A stretch of DNA of 64,000 nt from Streptomyces sennicomposti (lineage in GTDB: Bacteria; Actinomycetota; Actinomycetes; Streptomycetales; Streptomycetaceae). This document shows positions 18,451-27,971 of the stretch, one piece after another. A program made the translations under genes and the position numbers. The stretch's first letter is position 1. Every line of letters begins with the position of its first letter. Below the pieces are notes generated by a model that did no database searches, had not been told where the DNA came from, and worked only from the letters and a program-made list of their open reading frames with translations. The DNA is taken from positions 1 through 64,000 of the forward strand of contig NZ_JAIOAB010000010.1 of the NCBI RefSeq assembly GCF_019890635.1. The letters run 5' to 3'.

Positions 18451-19878
18451 ATGTTGCGAGTGCTGGTCGCCGGCGCCGGACCCACCGGTCTCACCCTCGG
18501 CATCGACCTGGCCCGCCGGGGCGTGAAGGTGCGGATCGTGGATAAGGCGGAGAGGTTCTTCGACGGCTCGCGCGGCGACGGGATCCAGCCGCGCACCCTG
18601 GAGGTCTTCGACGACCTCGGCGTCCTGGACGCCGTCCTGAAGGAGGGCGCGCCGCCCGCCCCGATCCGCGTCCACCTCGACGGCCGCCCGGCGGGCGTGC
18701 GCTGGATGTTCGAGCCGCGCGAGCCCCGCCCGGACGTGCCGTACCCGAACGCCTGGGTGCTCGGCCAGTCCCAGCTGGAGGGCATCCTGCGCGCCCGGCT
18801 CGCCGAGTTCGGCGTACAGGTGGAGCCGGGCGTCGCGCTCGTCGGGCTGGAGCAGGACGACGAGCAGGTCACCGCCCGCCTGTCCACCGGCGAGAGCGCC
18901 CGCTTCGACTACCTGGTCGGCGCGGACGGCGGCGCGAGCCTCGTCCGCAAGGCGATCGGCGTGCCCTTCCCGGGCACCACCGACGAGACCTTCCGGGTCC
19001 TGGTCGGCGACGTGACCGCCCCGGACCTCGACCCCGCCTTCGGCCACTGGTTCGCGGCGGCCGGCGACCCCATGTCCGGCATCGTCATGACCCCGCTGCC
19101 CGGCACCGGCATGTTCCAGTACGCCACCGTGCTCGGCGCGGGCGACGACGCCTCCCTGGCCACCATGCAGGCCGCCCTGGACCGGGTCTCCTCCGGTGTG
19201 CGCCTGACCGGGCACGGCTGGGCGACGGTCTGGCGGCCCAACGTACGGCTCGCCGAGCGCTACCGGGCCGGCCGGGTCTTCCTCGCCGGCGACGCCGCGC
19301 ACGTCCACCCGCCCACCGGCGGCCAGGGCATGAACACCGGCGTCCAGGACGCCTACAACCTCGGCTGGCGACTGGCCGCCGAGACCGGCCTCGACCGCTA
19401 CGAGACCGAGCGGCGCGCCGTCGCCGCCCGCGTCCTCGGCATCAGCACCGCACTGCTCGACCGCTACGCCGAGGGCCACGAGGACGCCTACCGGCGCGGC
19501 GAGGAGGGCTTCGGCCTCGACATCACCTACCGCGCCCCCGACGCCACCGGCGCCCTCGTCACCGGCGACCGCGCCCCCGACGCCCCGCTGCGCGACGCGT
19601 CCGGCGCCCCCGTCCGCCTCTTCGACCTCTTCCGCGGGCCGCACTTCACCCGCCTGGTCTTCGGCGGCGGCACACCCGACGCGGCCACGCCGGACCCACG
19701 TGTCCCGGCCGCGTCCGGCACACCGCACACCTGGATCGTGCTGCGCCCCGGCGAAGAGGCCCCGGCCGGCGCCGACGGCGCCCGCGTCGTCGTGGACGCC
19801 GACGGGCACGCGTACGCCGCCTACGCCGCCGCCCCGGGCGACGTCGTCCTGGTCCGCCCCGACGGCTACCTGGCCTGA
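18451..19878 (+). CDS. FAD-dependent aromatic monooxygenase (PheA/TfdB type)
   Basis: This 475-residue flavoprotein hydroxylase has the dinucleotide motif VAGAGPTGLTLGIDLARRG (residues 6-24), a DG-like YLVGADGGASLVR motif (about 153-165) and the second FAD motif GRVFLAGDAAHVHPPTGGQGMNTGVQDAYNLGWRLA (about 275-310). The C-terminal extension after 390 is the thioredoxin-like domain of this family. It uses NAD(P)H and O2 to hydroxylate an aromatic or polyketide ring. Gene and TetR regulator are divergent. Substrate unknown. Confidence 0.88.
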   Translation: MLRVLVAGAGPTGLTLGIDLARRGVKVRIVDKAERFFDGSRGDGIQPRTLEVFDDLGVLDAVLKEGAPPAPIRVHLDGRPAGVRWMFEPREPRPDVPYPNAWVLGQSQLEGILRARLAEFGVQVEPGVALVGLEQDDEQVTARLSTGESARFDYLVGADGGASLVRKAIGVPFPGTTDETFRVLVGDVTAPDLDPAFGHWFAAAGDPMSGIVMTPLPGTGMFQYATVLGAGDDASLATMQAALDRVSSGVRLTGHGWATVWRPNVRLAERYRAGRVFLAGDAAHVHPPTGGQGMNTGVQDAYNLGWRLAAETGLDRYETERRAVAARVLGISTALLDRYAEGHEDAYRRGEEGFGLDITYRAPDATGALVTGDRAPDAPLRDASGAPVRLFDLFRGPHFTRLVFGGGTPDAATPDPRVPAASGTPHTWIVLRPGEEAPAGADGARVVVDADGHAYAAYAAAPGDVVLVRPDGYLA

Positions 19879-19894
19879 CCCTCGGGGCGCGCCC

Positions 19895-21160
19895 TCACCC
19901 GGCGGCCGGGGCGTCGCCCTGCCCCAGCCACTCCCGGGCGGCCGCGGTCAGCGCGGTGATCCCGGTGGTCAGGGTCGGCTCGACCACCGGGGCGAAGTGG
20001 GGGGAGTGGTTGGAGGGCTGCCGGCGCGCCACGTCGGCCAGCTCCTCGAAGGTCCGCGCCGAGGCGAAGGCGACCGGGTCCGCGCCGCCCAGCAGCCAGT
20101 AGACGCAGGGCGCACCGGCCGCCTCGGCCAGCACCCCGACGTCCTCGCTGCCGGTGGCGGGACCCGGGTCCACCAGACGCCCGGCGCCGAGCGCCCCGGT
20201 CAGCGCCGCGCTCGTGCGCTCGCAGGCCGCGGGGTCGTTGACGACCGCCGGGAACGACTCGGTGCGCACGATCTCCGGCTCGCGCGGCGCGCCCGAGGAG
20301 ACCGCCTCGGCCCGGACGATCCGCTCCACGGCCGCCAGCACGCCCTCGCGCACCCCGGGCTCGAAGGTGCGGATGCTCAGCAGCAGCTCCGCCCGGTCCG
20401 GGATGATGTTGGGCTTGGTCCCGGCGTGCAGCGCCCCCACGGTGACGACGGCGGTGGAGGTCCCGGCCACCTCCCGGGAGACGACGCCCTGCAGCCGCAT
20501 CACCGTCGCCGCGGCCATGACCACCGGGTCGACGCAGGCCTCCGGCCGCGAGCCGTGGCCGCCGCGGCCGTGCAGCACGACGCGCAGCGAGTCGGAGGCG
20601 GCGAACGCCGGACCGGGGTGCAGCCCGAGATAGCCGGCCGGCAGCGGCGCCACATGCTGGCCGAGCACCGCCTCGGGCCGCCCGAACCGCTCGAACAGCC
20701 CGTCGTCGATCATCGCCCGGGCGCCCTGGCCCATCTCCTCGGCGGGCTGGAACACCAGCAGCACAGTGCCCCGCCAGGAGGCCCGGTCCGCCGCGAGCGC
20801 GGCCGCCGCGCCGAGCAGGCACGTGACGTGCATGTCGTGGCCGCAGGCGTGCATGAGGGGCACCGGGCGGCCCTCGCCGTCCGTGGTCCGCGCGGTGCTG
20901 GCGTAGGGCAGGGCGGTCTGCTCCTCCACCGGCAGGGCGTCCATGTCGGCGCGCAGCGCGACCACGGGCCCGTCGCCGTTGCGCAGCACCCCCACCACGC
21001 CCGTGCCGCCGACCCCCTCGGCGGTCTCGTACCCGGCGGCGCGCAGCCGCTCGGCCACGATCCGCGCGGTGCGGTGCTCGGCGAAGGCCAGCTCGGGATG
21101 GGCGTGCAGATCGCGGTAGAGGTCGGCGAGGTCGCCGTGCGGGGATGCGGTGCGGGGCAT
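19895..21160 (-). CDS. M20 family amidohydrolase (hippurate/IAA-amino acid hydrolase type)
   Basis: This 421-residue protein has the M20D layout: metal ligands in MHACGHDMHVT and PAEEMGQGA, HVAPLPAGYLGLHPGPAFAASDS in the dimerisation-lid region, and a final SEDVGVLAE/HSPHFAP pair. It probably hydrolyses an N-acyl or N-carbamoyl amino acid. It is downstream of the APC permease (158 bases), so the pair may import and cleave such a conjugate. It is convergent with the monooxygenase, only 16 bases apart. Confidence 0.87.
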   Translation of the reverse strand: MPRTASPHGDLADLYRDLHAHPELAFAEHRTARIVAERLRAAGYETAEGVGGTGVVGVLRNGDGPVVALRADMDALPVEEQTALPYASTARTTDGEGRPVPLMHACGHDMHVTCLLGAAAALAADRASWRGTVLLVFQPAEEMGQGARAMIDDGLFERFGRPEAVLGQHVAPLPAGYLGLHPGPAFAASDSLRVVLHGRGGHGSRPEACVDPVVMAAATVMRLQGVVSREVAGTSTAVVTVGALHAGTKPNIIPDRAELLLSIRTFEPGVREGVLAAVERIVRAEAVSSGAPREPEIVRTESFPAVVNDPAACERTSAALTGALGAGRLVDPGPATGSEDVGVLAEAAGAPCVYWLLGGADPVAFASARTFEELADVARRQPSNHSPHFAPVVEPTLTTGITALTAAAREWLGQGDAPAAG

Positions 21161-21318
21161 CGTGCCACCTTCCGGTGCTCGGGGCCGGCGGCGCCGCCGT
21201 GCGGACGCGCCGCCAGGTGCCCAAGATAACCAGTGGACGATCTTCCGGTCCGCTCCGGCTCCCGCCCGCCGGCCGAGCCCCGTGGCCGGGTCGGCCGGTC
21301 AGCCGGTCGGCCGGTCGG

Positions 21319-22755
21319 TCAGCCCGCGGTGCGCCGCTTGCGGCCCGCCAGCACGGCGTAGACCACGACGCCGACGAACAGGAACAGCACGCCCTGGTAC
21401 ACCGCCGCGTACCCGGCGCCCGCCACCAGCCACAGCGAGAACGCCGCCGCGACCGCGGCCACCACCAGGTCCCGCGCCAGCCGCGCCGGGTTCACCAGCT
21501 CGCGCCGCCCGGAGACCAGGTGCATGAGCTGCGCGGCCGAGGCCAGCAGATACGGCACGGTCGCCGTGAACGTCGTCACCAGCACCAGGACCTGGAAGAC
21601 CCGGGCCGAGCCCGACGTGTAGTTGTAGACGGTGAGCAGCGAGGCCAGCACCACGGTCACGCCCACGCCGACCGTCGGCACGCCCCGCCGCCGGCGCGCG
21701 AACACGGCCGGGAACAGCCCGTCGCGGGCCGCGGCGTACGGGGTCTGCGCGCTCAGCAGCGTCCAGCCGTTGAGGCAGCCGGTCATCGACACCAGCGCGG
21801 CCGCCGCGACGGCCCAGCCGCCCCAGCTGCCGCCGAACATCGCGTTCACCGCGTCCGAGAAGGGCGCCGCGGAGGTCACCAGCCGGTCGTGGGCCACCGT
21901 GCCGAAGACGGACAGCGTGCCCAGCAGATAGACCAGGGCCGCGCCCGCGGTGCCGATCACGGTGGCGCGCCCCACGTTGCGCCGCGGGTTCTTGACCTCG
22001 CCCGCGCTCACCGCGGCCGACTCCACCCCGAGGTAGGAGAACAGCAGCAGCGCGGCGGAGGCGGAGACGGCGCCGATCGGGCCCTGCCCGCTCGCGTTGA
22101 ACGGCCCGAGGTTGTCCGGGTCGAAGAAGAACAGCCCGCCCACCGCGACGAGCAGCAGCGGCACGAACTTCAGCACCGTCGAGACCAGCTGCACCGCGCC
22201 CACGTAACGGGTGCCGGCGAAGTTGGCGAGCGCGGGCAGCCACTGGATCGCCAGGGCCGCCAGACACGCCGACCAGCGGTGGCCGCCGACCGGGATCAGC
22301 ACGTCGAGGTAGCCGACGGCGGCGACGGCGAGCGCGGCGTTCGACACCCAGGTGGTGATCCAGTACGCCCACGCGGCGAGGAAGCCGGCGAAGTCGCCGA
22401 AGGCCTCGCGGGCGTAGACGTAGGGGCCGCCGGTGCGCGGATCGCGCTGCGCGAGCCGGCCGAAGACCAGGGCCAGCGCGATGGCGCCGGCGGTCAGGAC
22501 GCCGAAGGCGACCAGGCTGACCGTGCCGTACGGGGCGACGGAGGCGGGCAGCAGGAAGATGCCGCCGCCGATGATGTTGCCCATGACCAGGGCGGTGGCG
22601 ACGGGCAGTCCGAACCGGCGGGCGTGCCGGCCGGCGCCGGAAGCGTCCTGGCCAGGGATGCCGGGGGAGTCCTGGCCACGGGGGCCGGGGGCGGGGGCCG
22701 CAGAGGGGTCCTGCGGGGCCGGAGCCTGCTGCGCGGCGGTCCCGGTGACGTGCAT
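21319..22755 (-). CDS. APC family amino acid permease
   Basis: This 478-residue protein has a disordered Pro/Gly/Ser-rich N-terminus of about 45 residues and then 12 membrane helices. The first helix is FGLPVATALVMGNIIGGGIFLLPASVAPYG, with the GNIIGGGIF motif typical of the APC substrate and Na+/H+ site. It likely imports an amino acid or polyamine, and its neighbour M20 hydrolase suggests a coupled use. The ATG follows GAGAGGCG. Confidence 0.88.
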   Translation of the reverse strand: MHVTGTAAQQAPAPQDPSAAPAPGPRGQDSPGIPGQDASGAGRHARRFGLPVATALVMGNIIGGGIFLLPASVAPYGTVSLVAFGVLTAGAIALALVFGRLAQRDPRTGGPYVYAREAFGDFAGFLAAWAYWITTWVSNAALAVAAVGYLDVLIPVGGHRWSACLAALAIQWLPALANFAGTRYVGAVQLVSTVLKFVPLLLVAVGGLFFFDPDNLGPFNASGQGPIGAVSASAALLLFSYLGVESAAVSAGEVKNPRRNVGRATVIGTAGAALVYLLGTLSVFGTVAHDRLVTSAAPFSDAVNAMFGGSWGGWAVAAAALVSMTGCLNGWTLLSAQTPYAAARDGLFPAVFARRRRGVPTVGVGVTVVLASLLTVYNYTSGSARVFQVLVLVTTFTATVPYLLASAAQLMHLVSGRRELVNPARLARDLVVAAVAAAFSLWLVAGAGYAAVYQGVLFLFVGVVVYAVLAGRKRRTAG

Positions 22756-22946
22756 GGGGTGGTGCGCCTCTCATCGAACTGGTGTCCAGGATCGCCGGAC
22801 GGACCCCATGGTCCGGCATCTGCCGCAGTGGTGCCAAATCGGACATTTTTCTTCCGCGAGGTCTGGTGCGGTACGGGAAAAAGTGCGCCGCCGGGCCCGG
22901 CGGGCCGGGAATCCTTCGGGCGGGGGAGGCGTCGACCAGGGCGGGA

Positions 22947-23008
22947 AGCCGTCGGCGTCCTGGCCGGAGAGCTGTCGGCGTCCGGGCCGGGGAGCCGTCG
23001 GCGGCCGG
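22947..23008. repeat. Imperfect 23-bp tandem repeat, about 2.7 copies
   Basis: Copies begin at 22947, 22970 and 22993; each opens AGCCGTCGGCG or AGCTGTCGGCG. GC-rich, no coding frame is maintained. Confidence 0.65.
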
Positions 23009-23109
23009 GCGCGATCGACGGCTCGCGGCGGGGCGGGAGCGCGGCGGGAGCGTCCCTCTTCGGGCGCGGCGGGAGTGTCCCCGGCAGGTGGAGTGCAGGC
23101 GGAATGATC

Positions 23110-23115
23110 TAGCGT
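23110..23115 (+). promoter_or_regulatory. Candidate -10 of a leaderless transcript
   Basis: TAGCGT at 23110-23115 is seven bases before ATG 23123, and no Shine-Dalgarno lies between them. This is the arrangement expected of a leaderless mRNA beginning at the start codon. Confidence 0.4.
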
Positions 23116-23122
23116 GGGCGCT

Positions 23123-24184
23123 ATGTCAGAGTTGCCGCACGGCGAACACGGCCGCCCGCCCACCCCGGCCCAGCGGTGGGCCGCCTTCCGCGCCTCGCCG
23201 TTCCTGCCCGCGACCGTCCTGACGCTCATCCTGGCCGCCGCGGCCGGCCTCTTCGCCGGCTCCTACACCTACGCCATGGCCAACCCCACCCCGCACACCA
23301 TCCCCACCGCCGTCGTCGGCGCCTACGACCAGCCGCAGGGGCGGCGCTTCATCGCCGGGATGGAGAAGGCACTGGCCGCCTCCCTGCAACTGCACGCCTA
23401 CGACGACCGGGCCGCCGCCGAGACCGACGTGGACGACCAGCGGGTGTTCGCCGTGCTGGAGATCCCCACGGCCGGCGACACCGTCGTCCTCGACGTCTCC
23501 GGGGCCTCGGGGGCCACGGTCGCCCAGGTGCTGGAGGAGGCGGCGCAACAGGTCGGCAAGGCCACCGGCACACCCGTCACGATCCGCGACCTCAAACCGC
23601 TCCAGAAGGGCGACCCGCGCGGCCTGGCGATCTTCTACATCTCGCTCGCCGCCGTGATCATCGGCTTCGTCGGCGCCATCCAGCTCAGCGTGCACGCCCG
23701 CGCGCTCAACCCCTTCGAGCGCATCCTCTTCACGGTGGCCTACGCCCTGCTCGGCGGGTTCGTGATCGCCGCGGTGGTGGACTGGATGCTGGGCGCGGTG
23801 AACCTGCCGTTCGTCGAGTCGTGGATGATCCTCGCACTGACGATGTTCGCCTCCGGCATGGTCTTCACCATGTTCAACACCCTCTTCGGCCGGTGGGCCA
23901 TGCTGCCGACCTGGGGACTGATGGTGCTGCTCGGCAACCCCTCCTCGGGCGGCGCGGTGTCCTGGCCGCTGCTGCCCTCCCCGCTCGGCGTCATCGGCCA
24001 GTGGCTGCCGCCGGGGGCCTCGGTGAACGCGCAGCACACCGCCGTGTACTTCGCCGGCCACCAGCACGCCTTCCCCTTCCTGGTGCTGGCGGCCTGGGCC
24101 GTCGTCTCCTGCGCGGTCTTCTGGTTCTGGCGCCACCGCCACCCCGGCGGCCGCGCCGCCGCCCCCGCCCACGCCGCACCCTGA
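23123..24184 (+). CDS. DUF3533-type ABC-2-like membrane protein
   Basis: The 353-residue protein has an N-terminal membrane helix (VLTLILAAAAGLFAGSYTYAM, about 32-52), a 120-residue external domain and five C-terminal helices (from about residue 170). This is the YhgE/Pip and ABC-2 permease topology used by many export-linked proteins, and the family is usually annotated DUF3533. No ATPase is adjacent. ATG at 23123 appears leaderless; a GTG nine bases earlier is an alternative. Confidence 0.65.
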   Translation: MSELPHGEHGRPPTPAQRWAAFRASPFLPATVLTLILAAAAGLFAGSYTYAMANPTPHTIPTAVVGAYDQPQGRRFIAGMEKALAASLQLHAYDDRAAAETDVDDQRVFAVLEIPTAGDTVVLDVSGASGATVAQVLEEAAQQVGKATGTPVTIRDLKPLQKGDPRGLAIFYISLAAVIIGFVGAIQLSVHARALNPFERILFTVAYALLGGFVIAAVVDWMLGAVNLPFVESWMILALTMFASGMVFTMFNTLFGRWAMLPTWGLMVLLGNPSSGGAVSWPLLPSPLGVIGQWLPPGASVNAQHTAVYFAGHQHAFPFLVLAAWAVVSCAVFWFWRHRHPGGRAAAPAHAAP

Positions 24185-24381
24185 ACCCGCGCTCGCCCGC
24201 TCGCCCGCGAGGCTTCCGCACGCTCGCCCGGGAGATCCCGCGCCCTTACCCGAGAGGTCATCGACCCGTTCCCCGGCGCGTGCCAGGCTCGTCCCCGTAC
24301 GGAGCGACGGCCCGGACCGGCCGTACGAACCCGGCCGCGGCACTCCGCGGCCGCCACCGAGCCGACCGACCGGAGGACGCC

Positions 24382-24729
24382 ATGACCGCGTACGCCATCG
24401 CCCACCTGCGCGAGGCCGCCCCGCACCCGGAGATCGCCGAGTACATCGAGCGGATCTCCGGCACCTTCGAGCCGTACGGCGGACGCTTCCTCGTGCACGG
24501 CGCACGGCACGAGGTGACGGAGGGCGCCTGGCCCGGCCACGTCGTCGTCATCGCCTTCCCCGGCATGACCGAGGCGCGCACCTGGTGGGACTCGCCCGCC
24601 TACCGGGAGATCGCCCCGCTGCGCTCCCGCCACATCGAGGGCGACATCATCCTGGTCCCCGGCGTCCCCGAGGGCTACGACCCCACGGCCACCGCGCGGG
24701 CGATGCGGGAGGCGCTGTCCGCCGGATGA
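24382..24729 (+). CDS. DUF1330 domain protein
   Basis: This 115-residue protein is a single ferredoxin-like-fold DUF1330 domain (YAIAHLREAAPHPEIAEYIERISGTFEPYGGRFLVHG, then VVVIAFPGMTEARTWWDSPAYREI). The family is believed to be small dimeric enzymes or binding proteins of unknown reaction. GGAGGA lies just upstream of ATG. Confidence 0.88.
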   Translation: MTAYAIAHLREAAPHPEIAEYIERISGTFEPYGGRFLVHGARHEVTEGAWPGHVVVIAFPGMTEARTWWDSPAYREIAPLRSRHIEGDIILVPGVPEGYDPTATARAMREALSAG

Positions 24730-24775
24730 CCGCCGCCCGCGGACAGCGGGCGCCCGACGGTGGACCGGTGACGGC

Positions 24776-26473
24776 TCACTGGTGGATGCGGCCCCTCTGG
24801 GGAGCGCCCACGTACTTCTCCTCCGCCCGCCGCCTCGCCTCGTCGGCGGCGACCCCCTGCGCCATGAGTTCCTTCTGCAGGGCCTCCTTCAGCGGCTTGC
24901 TGCCCTGGGCCGCGGCGTTCACGGACCACGGCGTGCGGCAGGCGTAGATGAGCAGCGCCCCGTACTTCCGGAACGCCGGCGCGTTCTCGATGATGACGGG
25001 CAGCGGCGGGGTGTCGGCCTTGCGCGCCTCGGCGAACTCCTCGGCGACCGTGTCCGACCACTGGAAGTCCAGCAGCACCGCCACGTCGCAGTGCTCCACC
25101 AGCCCGGTCACCCGGTCGATCTCCAGGGTGAGTTCGCTCGCGTGGTGCGGCTGCACGTACTGGCCCGGCGCGCTGCCGGTGGGCTCCACCCCGGCGTTCG
25201 CGAACGCGCCGGGCAGCGACGCGAAGACGTCCGCCCCGGCCCCGATACGGTTCAGGCTCTGCTCCTCCTCGACGGCGAAGGCGTACTGCCGCTCGGTGTC
25301 GATGGCGATGCGGTGCTTGTCCTCGTAACCGTGGGAGAACCACGACAGCATGTGGGAGTGCTCGGGGCCGGAGGGGCTCTTGAGCATCGCGACCGTTCCC
25401 CGGCCGAGCCCCTGGATGTCGAAGGTCGCCGTCTCCAGCCGCGGCATCCGCGCCTGCCGCTCCCGCCAGAGCTGATCGGCGCCCGCGACCATGGTCCTGG
25501 CCCGCTCCTCGTACTGCTCCATGGTCTCCGGGGCGGCGGCCTGCTGCGCGGAGGAGGCGCCGGTACCCAGCTGCGCGTCCATCGCCGCCCGGGTCACCCC
25601 GTTGTCGGCCAGCTGTTTCAAGGCCACCGCGGGCGTCAGCCTCTTCACCCGCACCTCGTGGCCGCCGTTGAGCTGGATGAGCTGGTCCCACACCCAGTTG
25701 CGCTGGTCCGTGGTCAGTGCCGGGCCGTCACCGGCCCACTGCCTGAAGAAGTCGCGCGAGGTCTTGGACAGCACCCGCTGGACGGCGCCGCCCCGGGCCG
25801 GCGTCGGCGCGGGTGTGCGGCCGGCCTCCGGGGGCGTGGCCCGCTGCACGTCCGTCGTTCCCCGCCCCAGCCTGGCCGCCGTGCTCTCCGCGTCGCGCTC
25901 CAGGGCGTCGGCGGGATGACTGACGCCCGAGGGCACGCCTCCGACGCGCTGCTGGCGCACATGCTGCAACTCGTGGCGCAGGGTGTGGTCGTCCATGTCG
26001 GCCGCGCTGCGGAAGACGATGCGGTTGGTCTGCGTGGTGTACGCCTTGGCCCCGAGCGCGTCCGCCGAGTCCCGGTCGACGTGGACGCGGACGTCGCTGA
26101 AGTCCTCGCCGCCGAACTCGCTCTCCATCCGGCGCTGGACGTCCGTGCGCATCGGGCTGCCCGAGCCCCGGGTCACCGCGTCCACCCGGTCCATGGCGTC
26201 GAACTGCGGCCCCTCCTCGTCGGCGCTGCGCTGCACGGCGGCGCCGTGGCCGCAGTCCGCGCCGTGCTGATGGCGTTCCTCCGCGACCATCCGGGCCACC
26301 GCGGCGTTGCCGATCGTCCGCTGGAGGGACTGCGCGGCCGCAGCGGACAGCCGCCCGGCGCGCCCCGCGGCGGCCTGCCCGGGGCCGAGGACGGCCGGGG
26401 CCCGGTCGGCCCGTCGAAGAAGCGCCCGCTGCTGCTCTGACTCCGCGAGGCGTCGCTGCCTGTCGGCACGCAT
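24776..26473 (-). CDS. DUF4157 (eCIS-associated) protein with a distinct C-terminal domain
   Basis: This 565-residue protein has three parts. Residues 1-100 are charged/Ala-rich and include LQRTIGNAAVARMV, a motif often present before DUF4157. Residues 105-180 are DUF4157, with the zinc-protease-like HELQH at 167-171. Residues 250-565 form a separate globular domain I do not recognise; it has SHGYEDKH (His381) and LLIYACRTPW (Cys512), an arrangement resembling caspase/CHAT His-Cys dyads. DUF4157 proteins are typical cargo or helper proteins of extracellular contractile injection systems, but none of the eCIS structural genes lies in this window. GAGGAAG precedes ATG. Confidence 0.75.
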   Translation of the reverse strand: MRADRQRRLAESEQQRALLRRADRAPAVLGPGQAAAGRAGRLSAAAAQSLQRTIGNAAVARMVAEERHQHGADCGHGAAVQRSADEEGPQFDAMDRVDAVTRGSGSPMRTDVQRRMESEFGGEDFSDVRVHVDRDSADALGAKAYTTQTNRIVFRSAADMDDHTLRHELQHVRQQRVGGVPSGVSHPADALERDAESTAARLGRGTTDVQRATPPEAGRTPAPTPARGGAVQRVLSKTSRDFFRQWAGDGPALTTDQRNWVWDQLIQLNGGHEVRVKRLTPAVALKQLADNGVTRAAMDAQLGTGASSAQQAAAPETMEQYEERARTMVAGADQLWRERQARMPRLETATFDIQGLGRGTVAMLKSPSGPEHSHMLSWFSHGYEDKHRIAIDTERQYAFAVEEEQSLNRIGAGADVFASLPGAFANAGVEPTGSAPGQYVQPHHASELTLEIDRVTGLVEHCDVAVLLDFQWSDTVAEEFAEARKADTPPLPVIIENAPAFRKYGALLIYACRTPWSVNAAAQGSKPLKEALQKELMAQGVAADEARRRAEEKYVGAPQRGRIHQ

Positions 26474-26717
26474 GTCCGCTTCCTCTCGTGTGGGCACGCA
26501 CAGGTCAAGTCCCCATGCTGCCGGGCCGGTCGCCGGGGAGGAAGGGCGAAGGGGGCAGTCCGGGGGGAACGCCGGGCTGCCCCGGCGCACCCGGCCCCAG
26601 CCGGCCGGCCGGTGGGGCGGGCACGGCAGGCGAGGACGCCGGGCCGAGGCGGACACCGAGAGCCTCCGGGCCGTCGCCGCGAACGCCGCTCACGGCGCCG
26701 GAATACGGTGAGCGTCG

Positions 26718-27896
26718 TCACCGCATCCGGCCGCCGGGCGCGAGCAGGCCGGCGGTCGCGGCCCGGACGGTCCCGCCACGGCCGGCGAGGTCCCCGCCCG
26801 CGCCCGGCGCCCGGGAGACGTCCGCCGCCCGGGACGCACCCGAGGCGGACTTGCCGGCCCCGCCCGAGGCGGAGACGCGGGCCGCCCCGGACGTCCCTCG
26901 GGCCGCCCCGCCCGCGTTCGCGGCCCCGGCGGCCCCGCACAGCTCCGCGGCCCAGACCGCGCCGCCCGCGGCGGCCCGCTCCAGCCACTCCCGGTACACC
27001 GGCGACTCCCGCGCCACCTCCCGATAGGCGTCCGCCAGCTCGGCGAAGACGCCGTCGATCTCGGCCTCCGTACGGGCCGCGAGCAGGAGCCGCACCCCGA
27101 TCGGGTCGCCCCGCAGCGGCCGCAGGGCGAGGTCGGAGCGCGGATGCGCGGTGGGCTGGCTCACCGTGACCACCTCCCCGGTCGCGGCCAGCGAGTACGC
27201 CGTGAGGTAGTCGCCGTGCAGGATGTCGGGCTCCTGCCCCGCCGCCCGCAACACCCGGCACAGCGCGTTCCATTCGCCGTCCACGGTGGAGTCGACCATC
27301 CACCGGTCCCCGGCGAGATCGGGCAGCGCCACCTCGCGCCGCGCCGCCGCCGGATGGTCCACGGCCAGCGTCACGAACTGCGGCTCGCGCTCCACCAGCA
27401 CCCGCAGGCACAACTGCGGCGGCACCCGCAGCGGACTGCCCTCGACCTCGTGCACGAAGGCCAGGTCGAGCCGGCCCGAAGCCACCATGCCCAGCAGGGA
27501 GTTCGCCGACACGTCCATCTGCAGCGTCGGTTCGGTCCGCGGCGCCCGGCCCCGCAGCCGGCGCAGCCAGCCCGGGATGGCCCGGCTCGCGGTCGCGCCG
27601 ATGCGCAGCCGGCGCCCGCCGGCGGCCCGCGCCGCCGCCGCCCTCGTCTCGGTGACGAGCGCCGCCAGTTCGGCGACCAACGGCCGGGCGCGGCTGAGCA
27701 CTTCGTGCCCCAGCGGGGTGGCCCGGCACCCGGTGCGCGCCCGCACGAAGAGCTGCCCGCCCAGCGTCTGCTCGATACGCCGCAACTGGGTGCTCAACGA
27801 GGGCTGCGCCATGCCGAGTTCACGTGCGGCTCGGTGCAGGCTGCCGGAGTCCGCGATGGCGCAGAGGACGCGCAGATGTCTGACCTCGAGCTCCAT
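26718..27896 (-). CDS. LysR family activator adjacent to snapalysin (SnpR/MprR-like)
   Basis: The 392-residue LysR protein has the winged helix at residues 1-65 (LEVRHLRVLCAIADSGSLHRAARELGMAQPSLSTQLRRIEQTLGG) and the effector-binding domain to about 300. The last 80 residues are Ala/Gly/Arg-rich and low complexity. Divergent placement beside a snapalysin gene is the arrangement reported for snpR-snpA and the MprR type of metalloprotease activator in Streptomyces. A candidate operator lies between. Confidence 0.85.
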   Translation of the reverse strand: MELEVRHLRVLCAIADSGSLHRAARELGMAQPSLSTQLRRIEQTLGGQLFVRARTGCRATPLGHEVLSRARPLVAELAALVTETRAAAARAAGGRRLRIGATASRAIPGWLRRLRGRAPRTEPTLQMDVSANSLLGMVASGRLDLAFVHEVEGSPLRVPPQLCLRVLVEREPQFVTLAVDHPAAARREVALPDLAGDRWMVDSTVDGEWNALCRVLRAAGQEPDILHGDYLTAYSLAATGEVVTVSQPTAHPRSDLALRPLRGDPIGVRLLLAARTEAEIDGVFAELADAYREVARESPVYREWLERAAAGGAVWAAELCGAAGAANAGGAARGTSGAARVSASGGAGKSASGASRAADVSRAPGAGGDLAGRGGTVRAATAGLLAPGGRMR

Positions 27897-27971
27897 GGGC
27901 GCAGCGTAGGGCGGCGCCGGGAGAGCCCGCCAGATGTTCAAATCCCAACGGAAGTGCACGAGTCGGCCCCC

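Larger units (their letters stand above)
22756..23122. other. Intergenic region with 23-bp imperfect repeats
   Basis: The stretch between divergent genes holds a 23-bp unit repeated at 22947-22969 and 22970-22992 (about three mismatches) with a partial third copy from 22993. A possible minus-strand promoter for the permease (TTGGCA, 18 bases, GACCAT) lies near 22800-22840. No gene is evident. Confidence 0.55.
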
